Shown here in pieces: positions 50,503 to 59,340 of a stretch of DNA of 64,000 nucleotides. This DNA is from CAWJTN01 sp963845895 (GTDB taxonomy: Bacteria > Patescibacteriota > Microgenomatia > UBA1406 > GWC2-37-13): NCBI GenBank assembly GCA_963845895.1, contig CAWJTN010000001.1, positions 744,001-808,000 of the forward strand. Direction: 5' to 3'. Made by a program: the position numbers and the translations under genes. The notes beneath the pieces are model-generated. The model did not search any database. It was not told the DNA's origin and saw only the letters and a program-made list of their open reading frames with translations. The stretch's first letter is position 1. Each line of letters begins with the position of its first letter.

Positions 50503-50892
50503 ATGAGAAAGATTAATAAAAAAACTATTTATTTAGGTTTGACGATTTTGGTTTTAGTTATTTTATCGATTGGCTTATATTTTTATATTCAGTATAAGAG
50601 ATTGCAGGCTGAGATAGTCATACCTTCAACGACATCCAACCAAAAACCTCTTTTGCAAAGAGTTTCTGATCTGACAAATTTGCCTCAAGGAGAAGAGCCC
50701 GAATATGTTAGAATTACCGATATTAACAAAGCCAAAAACCAACCGTTTTTGGTTGGGGCTAAAAACGGAGACATAATTTTGTTGTACAAAAAAGCAAAGT
50801 TGGCAGTCCTCTACGATCCTGTTGCGAACAGAATAATTCAAACCGGTCCATTGGTTTTAGCGACAGGAGCAGCAAATTTAAATTCAAAATAA
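50503..50892 (+). CDS. Membrane-anchored paralog of the LytR_C protein's middle module
   Basis: 129 residues: a membrane helix (residues 9-29) and a domain LPQGEEPEYVRITDINKAKN, KNGDIILLYKKAKLAVLYDP that repeats the middle module of the gene at 49639, without LytR_C. A gene duplication, or the exposed half of a complex. TAAAAT ends 6 bases before the ATG. It is bracketed by two palindromic repeats. Confidence 0.65.
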   Translation: MRKINKKTIYLGLTILVLVILSIGLYFYIQYKRLQAEIVIPSTTSNQKPLLQRVSDLTNLPQGEEPEYVRITDINKAKNQPFLVGAKNGDIILLYKKAKLAVLYDPVANRIIQTGPLVLATGAANLNSK

Positions 50893-51068
50893 GGAAAGCT
50901 CGATACAGTTTTTCTCGCTTTCTCTGCTTGAGTGCGTCTTTTTTGTTACCTGCCAATGCGAGAAAGTTGGGTAGCATTGCACGAACATTATCGCGCAAGT
51001 GGCCGAACAAAAAATCCGCACTCTTCGCATAGTAGAATTCTTAAATCGTTAGCAGTAGTTACGCACTT
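50893..51068. other. Intergenic stretch, repeat remnants only
   Basis: No gene is seen. AAAGCTCGATAC and GTTTTTCTCGCTT near 50896-50920 resemble the ends of the type B repeat. Confidence 0.4.
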
Positions 51069-51175
51069 TGTCATCGCGAGGACCCCGAGTATTCGGGGGA
51101 CGAAGCGATCTCTTTGTTATTGAGATTACTTCGCGGAGTTTATTCTGAGATTGCTTCGCTTCGCTCGCAATGACA
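51069..51175. repeat. TGTCATTGCGAG palindromic repeat, copy 2
   Basis: TGTCATCGCGAG...CTCGCAATGACA, with GAAGCGATCTC and GAGATTGCTTCG arms. A small hairpin CCCCGAGTATTCGGGG is inserted near its left end. Confidence 0.75.
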
Positions 51176-51236
51176 TCGAAGGACTTGCAATGACAGTTTA
51201 AAATCTAAATTGCTATGTAGGTTCTGTCGTTAACTC

Positions 51237-51265
51237 TTGAATTTATTAACATTGTAAATTATAGT
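51237..51265 (+). promoter_or_regulatory. ndk promoter
   Basis: TTGAAT 51237-51242, 17 bases, TATAGT 51260-51265, then 6 bases to the ATG. Confidence 0.6.
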
Positions 51266-51271
51266 TAACAT

Positions 51272-51850
51272 ATGGAAAAAACTTTGGTTGTCCTAAAGCC
51301 GGATGCGGTTTCCCGGGGACTTATGGGTGAGGTTATTAGGCGATTTGAGGCAACCGGACTTAAAATAGTTGCTGCAAAGTTTGTCAAGGTTAATGAAGAG
51401 TTTGCCGGAAAACATTATCCGGCAGATCGGGAGTCTTTCTTAAGGGGGATGGGGGAGAAGACTTTGGAGAACTATAAAAAGTTTGGAGCTGATCCTAAGA
51501 AGTTGTTGGGAACTACGGATACATTGGAGATTGGAAAGATGATTAGAGGCTGGTTGGTTAAATATATTACTTCTAGTCCTGTTTTGGCTATGGTTTTGGA
51601 AGGACCACATGCAGTTGATCTGGTGCGAAAACTCTGCGGCCACACCTTACCGTCACAGTCAGCCCCAGGGACGATCAGGGGAGACCTGGCTTTTGATTCA
51701 TCCTACCTGGCAAACACCGGAAAAAGAGCAATCAAAAATCTTGTCCATGCTTCCGGTTCGTTAGAAGAAGCAGAATACGAAGTCCCCTTATGGTTTAAAC
51801 CTTCCGAGATCTTCGAGTATGAAAGAGCAGAGGAAAAGGCGATGAGGTGA
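51272..51850 (+). CDS. ndk: Nucleoside-diphosphate kinase (long form)
   Basis: 192 residues against about 140-150 for common NDKs. TLVVLKPDAVSRGLMGEVI is the ATP-site start and H159 (NLVHASGS) is the phosphorylated histidine. An extra segment at about residues 55-95 (FLRGMGEKTLENYKKFGADP...) accounts for the length. It transfers gamma-phosphate between nucleoside triphosphates and diphosphates in the cytoplasm. Stand-alone gene with its own promoter and no Shine-Dalgarno. Confidence 0.92.
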   Translation: MEKTLVVLKPDAVSRGLMGEVIRRFEATGLKIVAAKFVKVNEEFAGKHYPADRESFLRGMGEKTLENYKKFGADPKKLLGTTDTLEIGKMIRGWLVKYITSSPVLAMVLEGPHAVDLVRKLCGHTLPSQSAPGTIRGDLAFDSSYLANTGKRAIKNLVHASGSLEEAEYEVPLWFKPSEIFEYERAEEKAMR

Positions 51851-51898
51851 ATACATCATTCGAATAAATTCGAATCTTTTCCGAATAATTGCGAATGT
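51851..51898. repeat. GAATAAATTCGAAT-type repeat, copy 1
   Basis: ATACAT, then CGAATAAATTCGAATC, CGAATAATTGCGAAT. Matches 62335-62389. Both copies lie just before a dockerin/PQQ gene. Confidence 0.55.
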
Positions 51899-51940
51899 GC
51901 TAATTTGATTATTTCTTCGATTACTGCTAGAGTGAATCTA

Positions 51941-54900
51941 ATGATGAGATATTTTATCTTTCCTATATCTTTATTCATTATTCTCTCTTTACTATTAACT
52001 GTTTATGCTCAATCTCCAACCATATCAATAGGTAATGGTGATGCCAATGGGGATGGAGTAGTAAATTCAAAAGATTTACTTACTGTTTTTCAAAACTACA
52101 ACAAATCATTAGGATCACCAACCGACCAATATAAGGATGGACTAATAAATATGCTAGATCTTTCAGTTGTCATCTCCTCAATTCTCAATCCCTCTCCAAC
52201 CTCCACCTCGACTCCAACTCCCACTCCCTCTGGTCCCACTCCGACTCCAGCTCCTGCTGCTTTTGAATGGGGAACTGTGGCTCATGATGCCCAAAGAACT
52301 AGCGCTTCACCAGAAGAAGTAGCCTTAGATGTCAACAATAACGGTAAAGTTATTTGGTATCGTCCCATCGAAGCCTATATTCCTCAGAACTCCCAAGTGA
52401 TTGCGGCCAACAATACTCTCTATGTTTCAACAGCCAAAGGCTTGTATGCTTTTAATCCCAGTACCGGTGACGTCAAATGGAGATTTGATACGGAAATGCC
52501 TCTTGGTAACTCTCCAACGGTAGTTAACAAAGTTGTCTATGTTGGGGGGATGGACAGGAGGCTTTATGCCTTAAACGCTGATACCGGAACCAAAATCTGG
52601 TCTTATGACGGGGCCGGAGCCGGGTACTCAACCAATCCTTTAGTCTTAACCAATACTAGTAAACCTATCATCTATATCGGTAACCGTGACGGCAAGTTCT
52701 ATGCCATTCAAGATAACGGTTCCTCCCCGCAACTGCTTTGGTCCTATCCCACTCAAGGACCTATTAATCTCTCAGCCGCCGCTTCTAAAGATAACTCGAT
52801 AATTTATTTTGCTTCTAATGATAACTACGCCTACGCGCTGAACGCTTCCAGTGGAACCCTGAAATGGAAATCTTCAAAACTTCCCAGTGCCGGCTTTGAT
52901 TCCTATTGGCCAGTGGTTTATACCGATTCTGCCAGTGGGAAAGACTACGTAATTTTCGCAGGGGCCACCGCTTACAATAATGGGAGCAAACCAGGGACCC
53001 AATCGGTCATTACCAACCCGGCAACTGGAGCTGTGGCCGACACTTACACCGATGTTGAACTACAGGATTTAACCAATAATTATGGCTGGACAACCTTGCC
53101 AACCACGACCGCTTTGGGGGGAGATCCCTGGGCTAGCGGCAAAACCATCCTTGATGCCACGTCTTTTGTGAATTACTTTCAAGCAAAACCCTACCGCCGC
53201 ACGACTTTCATTCTCAATGCCGCTGATGGAACCGAATACGCCGGTCAGTACGCTCCTTTTGCTTTTCTGGGAACGCGTTCCGGAAACCGCTATCCACCTG
53301 TCGTTGGTCCAGACAGTGTCAGTTCTGCCGGCAACACAATCTATATTAACAACGCTTATACTCTGTCGGGTGCCCAAGGTTTGGAAATGGGCTGGAAATT
53401 CGGCACTCCCTATTTTAGCCTTCAAGGCTTAGGCCAAGCTGTGGATGAACCAGCATCTTACTCCATGGGCGGAAACATCATTTATCATAACAACTGCTGT
53501 GATCGCGTCGCGGATTGGGTAAATGTACTTACGAAAGCTGGCGGAACGTTGTGGACCTATAGTAACACTCTCTTTCCGGATCCTTCCATCGGTCGAGTAG
53601 GTCAAGCTCCCGGCTATGACGAAATGTGGTACAACACAACTGCAGGACTTGACCGTCTCGACGCATGGTATGGTGGCTCTAATCAATATGTCTATAACCG
53701 AAGCGGGGTATACCATAACCATGGTGACGGCCATCCGATTGTTCCTTATCAAGGAAAATTGTTTAGCCATCAAAGCAACGCTATTATTGCTTATGGCTCC
53801 AGTTCATCAACGGCCTATGGCAATAAAGGAGCTCTACGAATAAATGCGGTTACTGACAGTTCTATTCCTATCCCTTCAGATTTAACCACCCGGTTGGAAA
53901 ATGAACTGAAGAAAATGATAGCAGCAGGAGATTTGAAAATTGGCTACTATAACAACGGCCAGGCTGCTTTGAATGAGATGAAGTTTTACTTTGAAAATCC
54001 CGGAGACACTCTTTACACCTTGACCATGGCTTACCCGTTTGTGTTTAATTCCGACCCGACCGCAAAAGGTCAGCTCTTGAATTACATAAAAGCCGAGTTT
54101 GCCGATTACTTTAACCCCACAATGTATTCTTCGCGAGGATGGGATAACACAGTTGGGCTGTCGGGTAGAGTACGAGCAGCCAGAGAAGCTTTTCCCATTC
54201 CCCCTGAAGTTCAAGCTAACATGAATGCTGATCCCAAACGAACACAGGGCTACTATGCCGATGACAGTTGGGGCGCCTATACTGGTAGCCTTTATCCTCA
54301 GTTTAATTTTTACCCTTTGTGGAAATATGCCCAGTTGGTTCCGACAGACGCCTTAACCGCTTACAACTTAGCAAAAGGTAAACTGGATACTCCCGCCAGC
54401 AACGGCACTGTTGGAGGGGCGTCCGACCAAATGCTTATGACCTTTCCCTGGCGGCTTAACAACTATATTGCCGGATTTATCGGCTTTTTGAATCTCCAAA
54501 AACTGGCCGGGAAAGATATGACCGATGTTACCTTAAGAACTTTGGTCACAAACTCTTTAAACCATCTGGAAAGTTTAAGGATACAAAGCTTAGCTGTTTT
54601 CAACACGACAAGTTTAACTAATCCCAATAATTGCGCTGACTACTTTCCTAACACTGGTTACACTAGCCACTGTCGAGAATTCAATATCGGCCGTAACTTT
54701 TATTATCTTGTTCCCGAGCTGGGAGACTATCTTAATCAAAATGCTCTGGCAGCTTCTCAAAACACCGTTACAGAGCTAACTTATGTTGCTCCTTATTGGT
54801 TCCAGGAAGGATTTAACTCGGTTCATGAGGAAGGAATTAAAGAAAATCTTTATGATGTCGATAACTTATTAGCTAAAGCTTACATCCTTAAACAGCCCTA

Positions 54901-54997
54901 CTCCGAAATTGCCAAGTATATTGATGCTCCAAATTTTGCCGTTGGTGATCTTTTATACATGAATAATTTAATCGCTGCTCTTCAAGCCTCACCGTAA
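51941..54997 (+). CDS. Secreted dockerin plus PQQ-type beta-propeller protein 1
   Basis: 1018 residues from ATG 51941; the frame opens earlier only through a TTG. Signal peptide ending VYA-Q. A dockerin-like pair of calcium loops at residues 30-82 (DANGDGVVNSKDL, DQYKDGLINMLDL), a Pro/Thr linker, then about six PQQ-like blades (GLYAFNPSTGDVKWRF, RRLYALNADTGTKIWSY, YALNASSGTLKWKS). A helical C-terminal domain follows (from about residue 630) that I do not recognise. Dockerins attach proteins to cohesins. Extended -10 TGC-TAGAGT lies 7 bases before the ATG. Paralog of the genes at 59341 and 62416. Confidence 0.8.
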   Translation: MMRYFIFPISLFIILSLLLTVYAQSPTISIGNGDANGDGVVNSKDLLTVFQNYNKSLGSPTDQYKDGLINMLDLSVVISSILNPSPTSTSTPTPTPSGPTPTPAPAAFEWGTVAHDAQRTSASPEEVALDVNNNGKVIWYRPIEAYIPQNSQVIAANNTLYVSTAKGLYAFNPSTGDVKWRFDTEMPLGNSPTVVNKVVYVGGMDRRLYALNADTGTKIWSYDGAGAGYSTNPLVLTNTSKPIIYIGNRDGKFYAIQDNGSSPQLLWSYPTQGPINLSAAASKDNSIIYFASNDNYAYALNASSGTLKWKSSKLPSAGFDSYWPVVYTDSASGKDYVIFAGATAYNNGSKPGTQSVITNPATGAVADTYTDVELQDLTNNYGWTTLPTTTALGGDPWASGKTILDATSFVNYFQAKPYRRTTFILNAADGTEYAGQYAPFAFLGTRSGNRYPPVVGPDSVSSAGNTIYINNAYTLSGAQGLEMGWKFGTPYFSLQGLGQAVDEPASYSMGGNIIYHNNCCDRVADWVNVLTKAGGTLWTYSNTLFPDPSIGRVGQAPGYDEMWYNTTAGLDRLDAWYGGSNQYVYNRSGVYHNHGDGHPIVPYQGKLFSHQSNAIIAYGSSSSTAYGNKGALRINAVTDSSIPIPSDLTTRLENELKKMIAAGDLKIGYYNNGQAALNEMKFYFENPGDTLYTLTMAYPFVFNSDPTAKGQLLNYIKAEFADYFNPTMYSSRGWDNTVGLSGRVRAAREAFPIPPEVQANMNADPKRTQGYYADDSWGAYTGSLYPQFNFYPLWKYAQLVPTDALTAYNLAKGKLDTPASNGTVGGASDQMLMTFPWRLNNYIAGFIGFLNLQKLAGKDMTDVTLRTLVTNSLNHLESLRIQSLAVFNTTSLTNPNNCADYFPNTGYTSHCREFNIGRNFYYLVPELGDYLNQNALAASQNTVTELTYVAPYWFQEGFNSVHEEGIKENLYDVDNLLAKAYILKQPYSEIAKYIDAPNFAVGDLLYMNNLIAALQASP

Positions 54998-55082
54998 AAA
55001 CATTTAATGTGTAATATTTCTTTCATGGCTCCGAATCGTTTGATACTTGATACTTACTTCTCTTATTGTTAGATTATTATTA

Positions 55083-57149
55083 ATGGTCAGGTTTCTTTTA
55101 AAGTTGTCAGCCATTGGTTTGGTTAGTTTTTTTATTATCTCCAATGTTTATGCTCAATCTCCAACCTCTCAAACTTTAATTAATATCGGTGAAACCAATA
55201 TTTTAACAGGAGATGATTCTGGAAATGGCAACCTGGTCATTGCCCAAAAAGTTTCCTTGACTCAGACTGCGACTTTACAAAGCTTAAGCTTCTATGTAAG
55301 TGTAGCTAGTGGCCGTTTACAGCTGGGTATCTATAATGATTTAGGAGGTAATCCCAATTCTTTACTGGCGTCAACTGCAATATTTACTCCAACAGTCGGC
55401 TGGAACACCCAAAACGTGACAACTCCGATTCTCCTATCCCCGGGCGATTATTGGCTGGCTTATTTTCCGGAGAGTAATAGTTTGGGATTTAAAGCTGATT
55501 TTAGCTCAGGTATATGTAAATGGTACAGTACTCCATTTGGTTCAATACCATCAACTTTTTCCTCTTCTCCTAACAGTTGTGTAACACACTGGTCTTTCTA
55601 TGCTACTTTGACGACTCAAACCGTCACTCTTTCTCCGACTTCCGTCCCAATCGGTAACAGTGATACCAATGGGGATGGTAAGGTGACAACAGCTGATCTT
55701 TTACCCATATTTTCAAACTATGGAAAGAATCAAGGATTACCGGTTGATCAATACCAGGATGGATACATCAATATGCTGGATGCTCAAGTCGTCATCAATT
55801 TCCTGACTGCTCCGACACCGATTCCAACTCGGACTCCCACTCCTATTCCATCTACTTCGACTCCTTATCCGACACCTTCCGGCAGTCCTGTCTATCCTCT
55901 CAAAGCTAGTGCTAACAAACGCTATCTGGTTGATCAGAACAATGTGCCGTTTCTCATGGTGGGCGATTCACCGCAGGCGATGATTGCCAATTTATCACTG
56001 GTTGACGCCGAGATATTTTTAGCAAACCGTCAAAAAGCAGGATTTAATACCATGTGGGTCAATTTGTTATGCACGTCTTATACTGGCTGCCCTTATGGTG
56101 GTAACACCTATGACGGTATTGCTCCTTTCACCACTCCTGGTGATTTATCCACTCCCAACGAAGCCTACTTTGCTCGGGCCGATGCCATGATGAATCTGGC
56201 AGCCAAATACGGTATGGCGGTGATATTGGATCCAATCGAAACAGGAGGTTGGCTGGGAGTTCTGCAAAGCAACGGGACGACTAAGGATTACAACTACGGC
56301 GTATACCTTGGTAACCGCTACAAGAACTTTCCCAACATCGTCTGGATGAGTGGGAATGATTACGCTATAAACTCAAGTAATGATGTGTATGTAAGTGCGG
56401 TGGCAAACGGTATCAAGTCCGTCGATGCTAACCACATTCATACTATTGAGTTTGGCGGCGGTGATACATCTTTGGACGATAGTACTTGGGTGCCAATCGT
56501 CTCTCTCAATTCGGCTTATAGCTATAACCCAACCTATGCGGTAGTGCTGCATGGCTACAATCAGTCCACCATGCCGGTTTTTATGGTCGAAGCCAATTAT
56601 GAATTTGAGAATAACACGGGAAACGATTACGGAAGCCCATTGCTTTTACGAATGCAGGAATATTGGTCGGCTTTGAGCGGCGAGACCGGGCAGCTCTATG
56701 GGAACCACTACACATGGCAATTCCTTGGCTCTTGGAAAAGCAATCTGGACACGCCGGGTTCGCAGCAATTCGGTTATGTGACAAATTTGCTTGCGCCGCG
56801 ACAGTGGGTGAATCTCGTCCCAGACCAGAACCATACCGTGGTAACAGCAGGGTACGGCACTTTTTCATCGACGGGCGCAGTGCATACCAATGACTACTTG
56901 ACCACCGCCAGAACTCCTGATGGAAAGTTAGTTATCGCCTATATGCCTACCAGTAGGACGATTACGGTGAATATGGTCCAAATGACAGGGGGGACTTCAG
57001 TTACGGCCCGATGGTATGACCCCACCAATGGAACCTACTCAACAATTTCAGGATCTCCCTTTGGGAATACCGGCTCACGGCAGTTTACTCCTCTGGGCAA
57101 CAACAGTGGGGGAGACGGTGATTGGGTGTTAGTACTGGAGGCAAATTAG
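55083..57149 (+). CDS. Secreted dockerin glycosidase-like protein (DUF4038) with collagen-binding-like domain
   Basis: 688 residues from ATG 55083. Signal peptide ending VYA-Q; a beta domain (residues 30-180); a dockerin (DTNGDGKVTTADL, DQYQDGYINMLDA); a Pro/Thr linker; then a DUF4038 TIM-barrel (NKRYLVDQNNVPFLMVGDSP, IVWMSGNDY, VFMVEANYEFE) like apiosidase-type hydrolases, with candidate acid residues in GND and VEA. The last 90 residues (LVIAYMPTSRTITVNM, RWYDPTNGTYSTI, DWVLVLEA) fit the putative collagen-binding domain Collagen_bind_2. Extended -10 TGT-TAGATT lies close to the ATG. Confidence 0.8.
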   Translation: MVRFLLKLSAIGLVSFFIISNVYAQSPTSQTLINIGETNILTGDDSGNGNLVIAQKVSLTQTATLQSLSFYVSVASGRLQLGIYNDLGGNPNSLLASTAIFTPTVGWNTQNVTTPILLSPGDYWLAYFPESNSLGFKADFSSGICKWYSTPFGSIPSTFSSSPNSCVTHWSFYATLTTQTVTLSPTSVPIGNSDTNGDGKVTTADLLPIFSNYGKNQGLPVDQYQDGYINMLDAQVVINFLTAPTPIPTRTPTPIPSTSTPYPTPSGSPVYPLKASANKRYLVDQNNVPFLMVGDSPQAMIANLSLVDAEIFLANRQKAGFNTMWVNLLCTSYTGCPYGGNTYDGIAPFTTPGDLSTPNEAYFARADAMMNLAAKYGMAVILDPIETGGWLGVLQSNGTTKDYNYGVYLGNRYKNFPNIVWMSGNDYAINSSNDVYVSAVANGIKSVDANHIHTIEFGGGDTSLDDSTWVPIVSLNSAYSYNPTYAVVLHGYNQSTMPVFMVEANYEFENNTGNDYGSPLLLRMQEYWSALSGETGQLYGNHYTWQFLGSWKSNLDTPGSQQFGYVTNLLAPRQWVNLVPDQNHTVVTAGYGTFSSTGAVHTNDYLTTARTPDGKLVIAYMPTSRTITVNMVQMTGGTSVTARWYDPTNGTYSTISGSPFGNTGSRQFTPLGNNSGGDGDWVLVLEAN

Positions 57150-57186
57150 TTTGATTTTATCTGTTAATTATCATTTAATTATTTTA

Positions 57187-59304
57187 ATGATCAAGAAATT
57201 TATTTTTCTTTTTTCATTCTTTTTTATTCTTTATTCATCTGTTCACGCCCAATCCCCCACACCTTATACAGGTTCTCCCTTCAACGGTCCCCATAATATT
57301 CCAGGAACAATTCAGATTGAAGACTATGATAATGGTGGAGAAGGGGTAGCATATCATGATCTAGACTCAACCAATCAGGGAGGACAATACAGGACCAATG
57401 AAGGAGTGGATATTGAGGCAACGGGAGATACGGAAGGAGGATATGATGTGGGATGGATTCAAGCAGGGGAATGGTTAAAGTATACGGTTAATGTTACTCA
57501 AACTGGTACCTATACCCTCGATCTTCGGGTAGCCAATACCAATAGTGGAGGAGTAATGCATATGGAGGTTGACGGAGTAAATGTAACTAGTAACCTATCC
57601 ATTCCCCAAACTGGAGGCTGGCAGACCTGGACTACCATTACCTCTCCCTCTTTTTCCCTTTCCCAAGGTCCTCATATCTTAAAGCTCTCGTTTGACACTA
57701 ATTCCTCAAATGGTTATGTAGGAAACGTAAACTATTTCACCTTCACTCTTTCTGGTCCCTCTCCAACTCCAACCATTCCCATAGGCAATGGTGATGCTAA
57801 CCTTGACGGTAAGGTAGATACCCAAGATCTTATGATAGTTCTTAAAAACTATGGAGCATCAGCAAGTTCGGTAGGAGGAGCAAACCAGTATGGAGATAAT
57901 ATTGTTAATATGTTTGACTTTAATGTTGTTCTTAATGCTATTCAAAATCCCTCTCCCACCCCAACTCGTACTCCAACCCCCACCACTCAACCACCGACCT
58001 CAACTCCTTTCCCAACACCAAGCGGTGGTCCGGTCTACCCACTGAAAGCCAGCTCAAACAAACGTTTTTTAGTCGACCAGAATAATACACCGTTTTTAAT
58101 TGCCGGTGATTCCGCTCATGAGCTCATTACTAATGTCTCTGAGACTGATGTGGATACCTATCTGGCTTCACGAGAGGCTGCGGGTATCAATTCTATTTGG
58201 GTACAGCTTCTTTGTACTTGGTCCGGACGATCTAACGGTAGTACTTATGACGGAATTGTCCCTTTCACCACAACAGGAGATTTATCAACGCCAAACGAAG
58301 CCTATTTTAAACGTGTCGATGACATTCTTAACTTAGCGGCAAAACACCACATCACGGTTTTTCTTGATCCCACAGAAACTGCAGACTGGTTAGATACTTT
58401 TAAGACTAATGGCACTACCAAGGATTTTAATTACGGTGTTTATCTGGGAAACCGCTATAAAAATTTTCCCAATATTGTCTGGCAGAACGGCAATGATTTT
58501 CAAACCTGGAGCAATGCAAGCGACGATGCTGTAGTTTTAGCTGTGGCTAACGGGATTAAATCTGTTGACACTAATCATATTCAAACTATAGAACTGGATT
58601 ACCCAACCAGCGCTTCATTAAACGATTCCTCTTGGGCTCCGATTGTCAGTCTAGATTCTGCTTACAGCTACTACTCTACCTATGACCAGGTATTGCGGGA
58701 ATACAATCGCTCGAGTTTTATCCCGGTTTATTTTATTGAAGGAGTCTATGAATATCAGGGATACATGGGAGGCTACACTGGACCCCGTGAACTGCGGGCT
58801 CAAGAATACTGGACCCAACTATCAGGAAGTACGGGGCAACTCTATGGTAATGCTAATTTGTTTCCCTTTCCGAGCGGTTGGAACTCCCCCGGTTGGGATA
58901 CAACTCCTGGCTTTATCCAGTTTACCTACTGGAATAATTTCTTTAAAAACAGCGCTTGGTACAATTTAGTTCCAGACCAAAATCACACTGTAGTTACAGC
59001 AGGTTATGGCACGTATCAGTCTATTACTGCTCAAGTATTAGGCAACACGAGTGACTACGCAACCACAGCCAGAACAACTGATGGAACCTTGATTGTTTCC
59101 TACATGCCAACTTCAAGGACGATTACAGTTGACATGACTAAACTCTCAGGAAGTGCTGCTGCCAGATGGTATGATCCAACAAATGGTACGTACACGACAA
59201 TTTCTGGATCACCTTTTGCCAATACCGGATCAAGACAATTTACTCCTCCTGGTAATAACAGTGGGGGAGACAGTGATTGGGTATTGGTATTGCAGATAGA
59301 TTAG
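57187..59304 (+). CDS. Secreted CBM6 plus dockerin plus DUF4038 protein
   Basis: 705 residues from ATG 57187. Signal peptide ending VHA-Q. A CBM6 module (residues 30-185: GTIQIEDYDNGGEGVAYHD, WIQAGEWLKYTVNV, HILKLSF) binds beta-glucans or xylans. Then come a dockerin (DANLDGKVDTQDL and a second loop), a linker, a DUF4038 TIM-barrel close to the previous gene's (IVWQNGNDF, YFIEGVYEYQ) and the same Collagen_bind_2-like end. It should bind and cut plant-type or microbial polysaccharide outside the cell. Tandem paralog of the gene before it. Confidence 0.82.
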   Translation: MIKKFIFLFSFFFILYSSVHAQSPTPYTGSPFNGPHNIPGTIQIEDYDNGGEGVAYHDLDSTNQGGQYRTNEGVDIEATGDTEGGYDVGWIQAGEWLKYTVNVTQTGTYTLDLRVANTNSGGVMHMEVDGVNVTSNLSIPQTGGWQTWTTITSPSFSLSQGPHILKLSFDTNSSNGYVGNVNYFTFTLSGPSPTPTIPIGNGDANLDGKVDTQDLMIVLKNYGASASSVGGANQYGDNIVNMFDFNVVLNAIQNPSPTPTRTPTPTTQPPTSTPFPTPSGGPVYPLKASSNKRFLVDQNNTPFLIAGDSAHELITNVSETDVDTYLASREAAGINSIWVQLLCTWSGRSNGSTYDGIVPFTTTGDLSTPNEAYFKRVDDILNLAAKHHITVFLDPTETADWLDTFKTNGTTKDFNYGVYLGNRYKNFPNIVWQNGNDFQTWSNASDDAVVLAVANGIKSVDTNHIQTIELDYPTSASLNDSSWAPIVSLDSAYSYYSTYDQVLREYNRSSFIPVYFIEGVYEYQGYMGGYTGPRELRAQEYWTQLSGSTGQLYGNANLFPFPSGWNSPGWDTTPGFIQFTYWNNFFKNSAWYNLVPDQNHTVVTAGYGTYQSITAQVLGNTSDYATTARTTDGTLIVSYMPTSRTITVDMTKLSGSAAARWYDPTNGTYTTISGSPFANTGSRQFTPPGNNSGGDSDWVLVLQID

Positions 59305-59340
59305 TTTGACTTAATCTATAGATGTAGTTTAATTATATTA

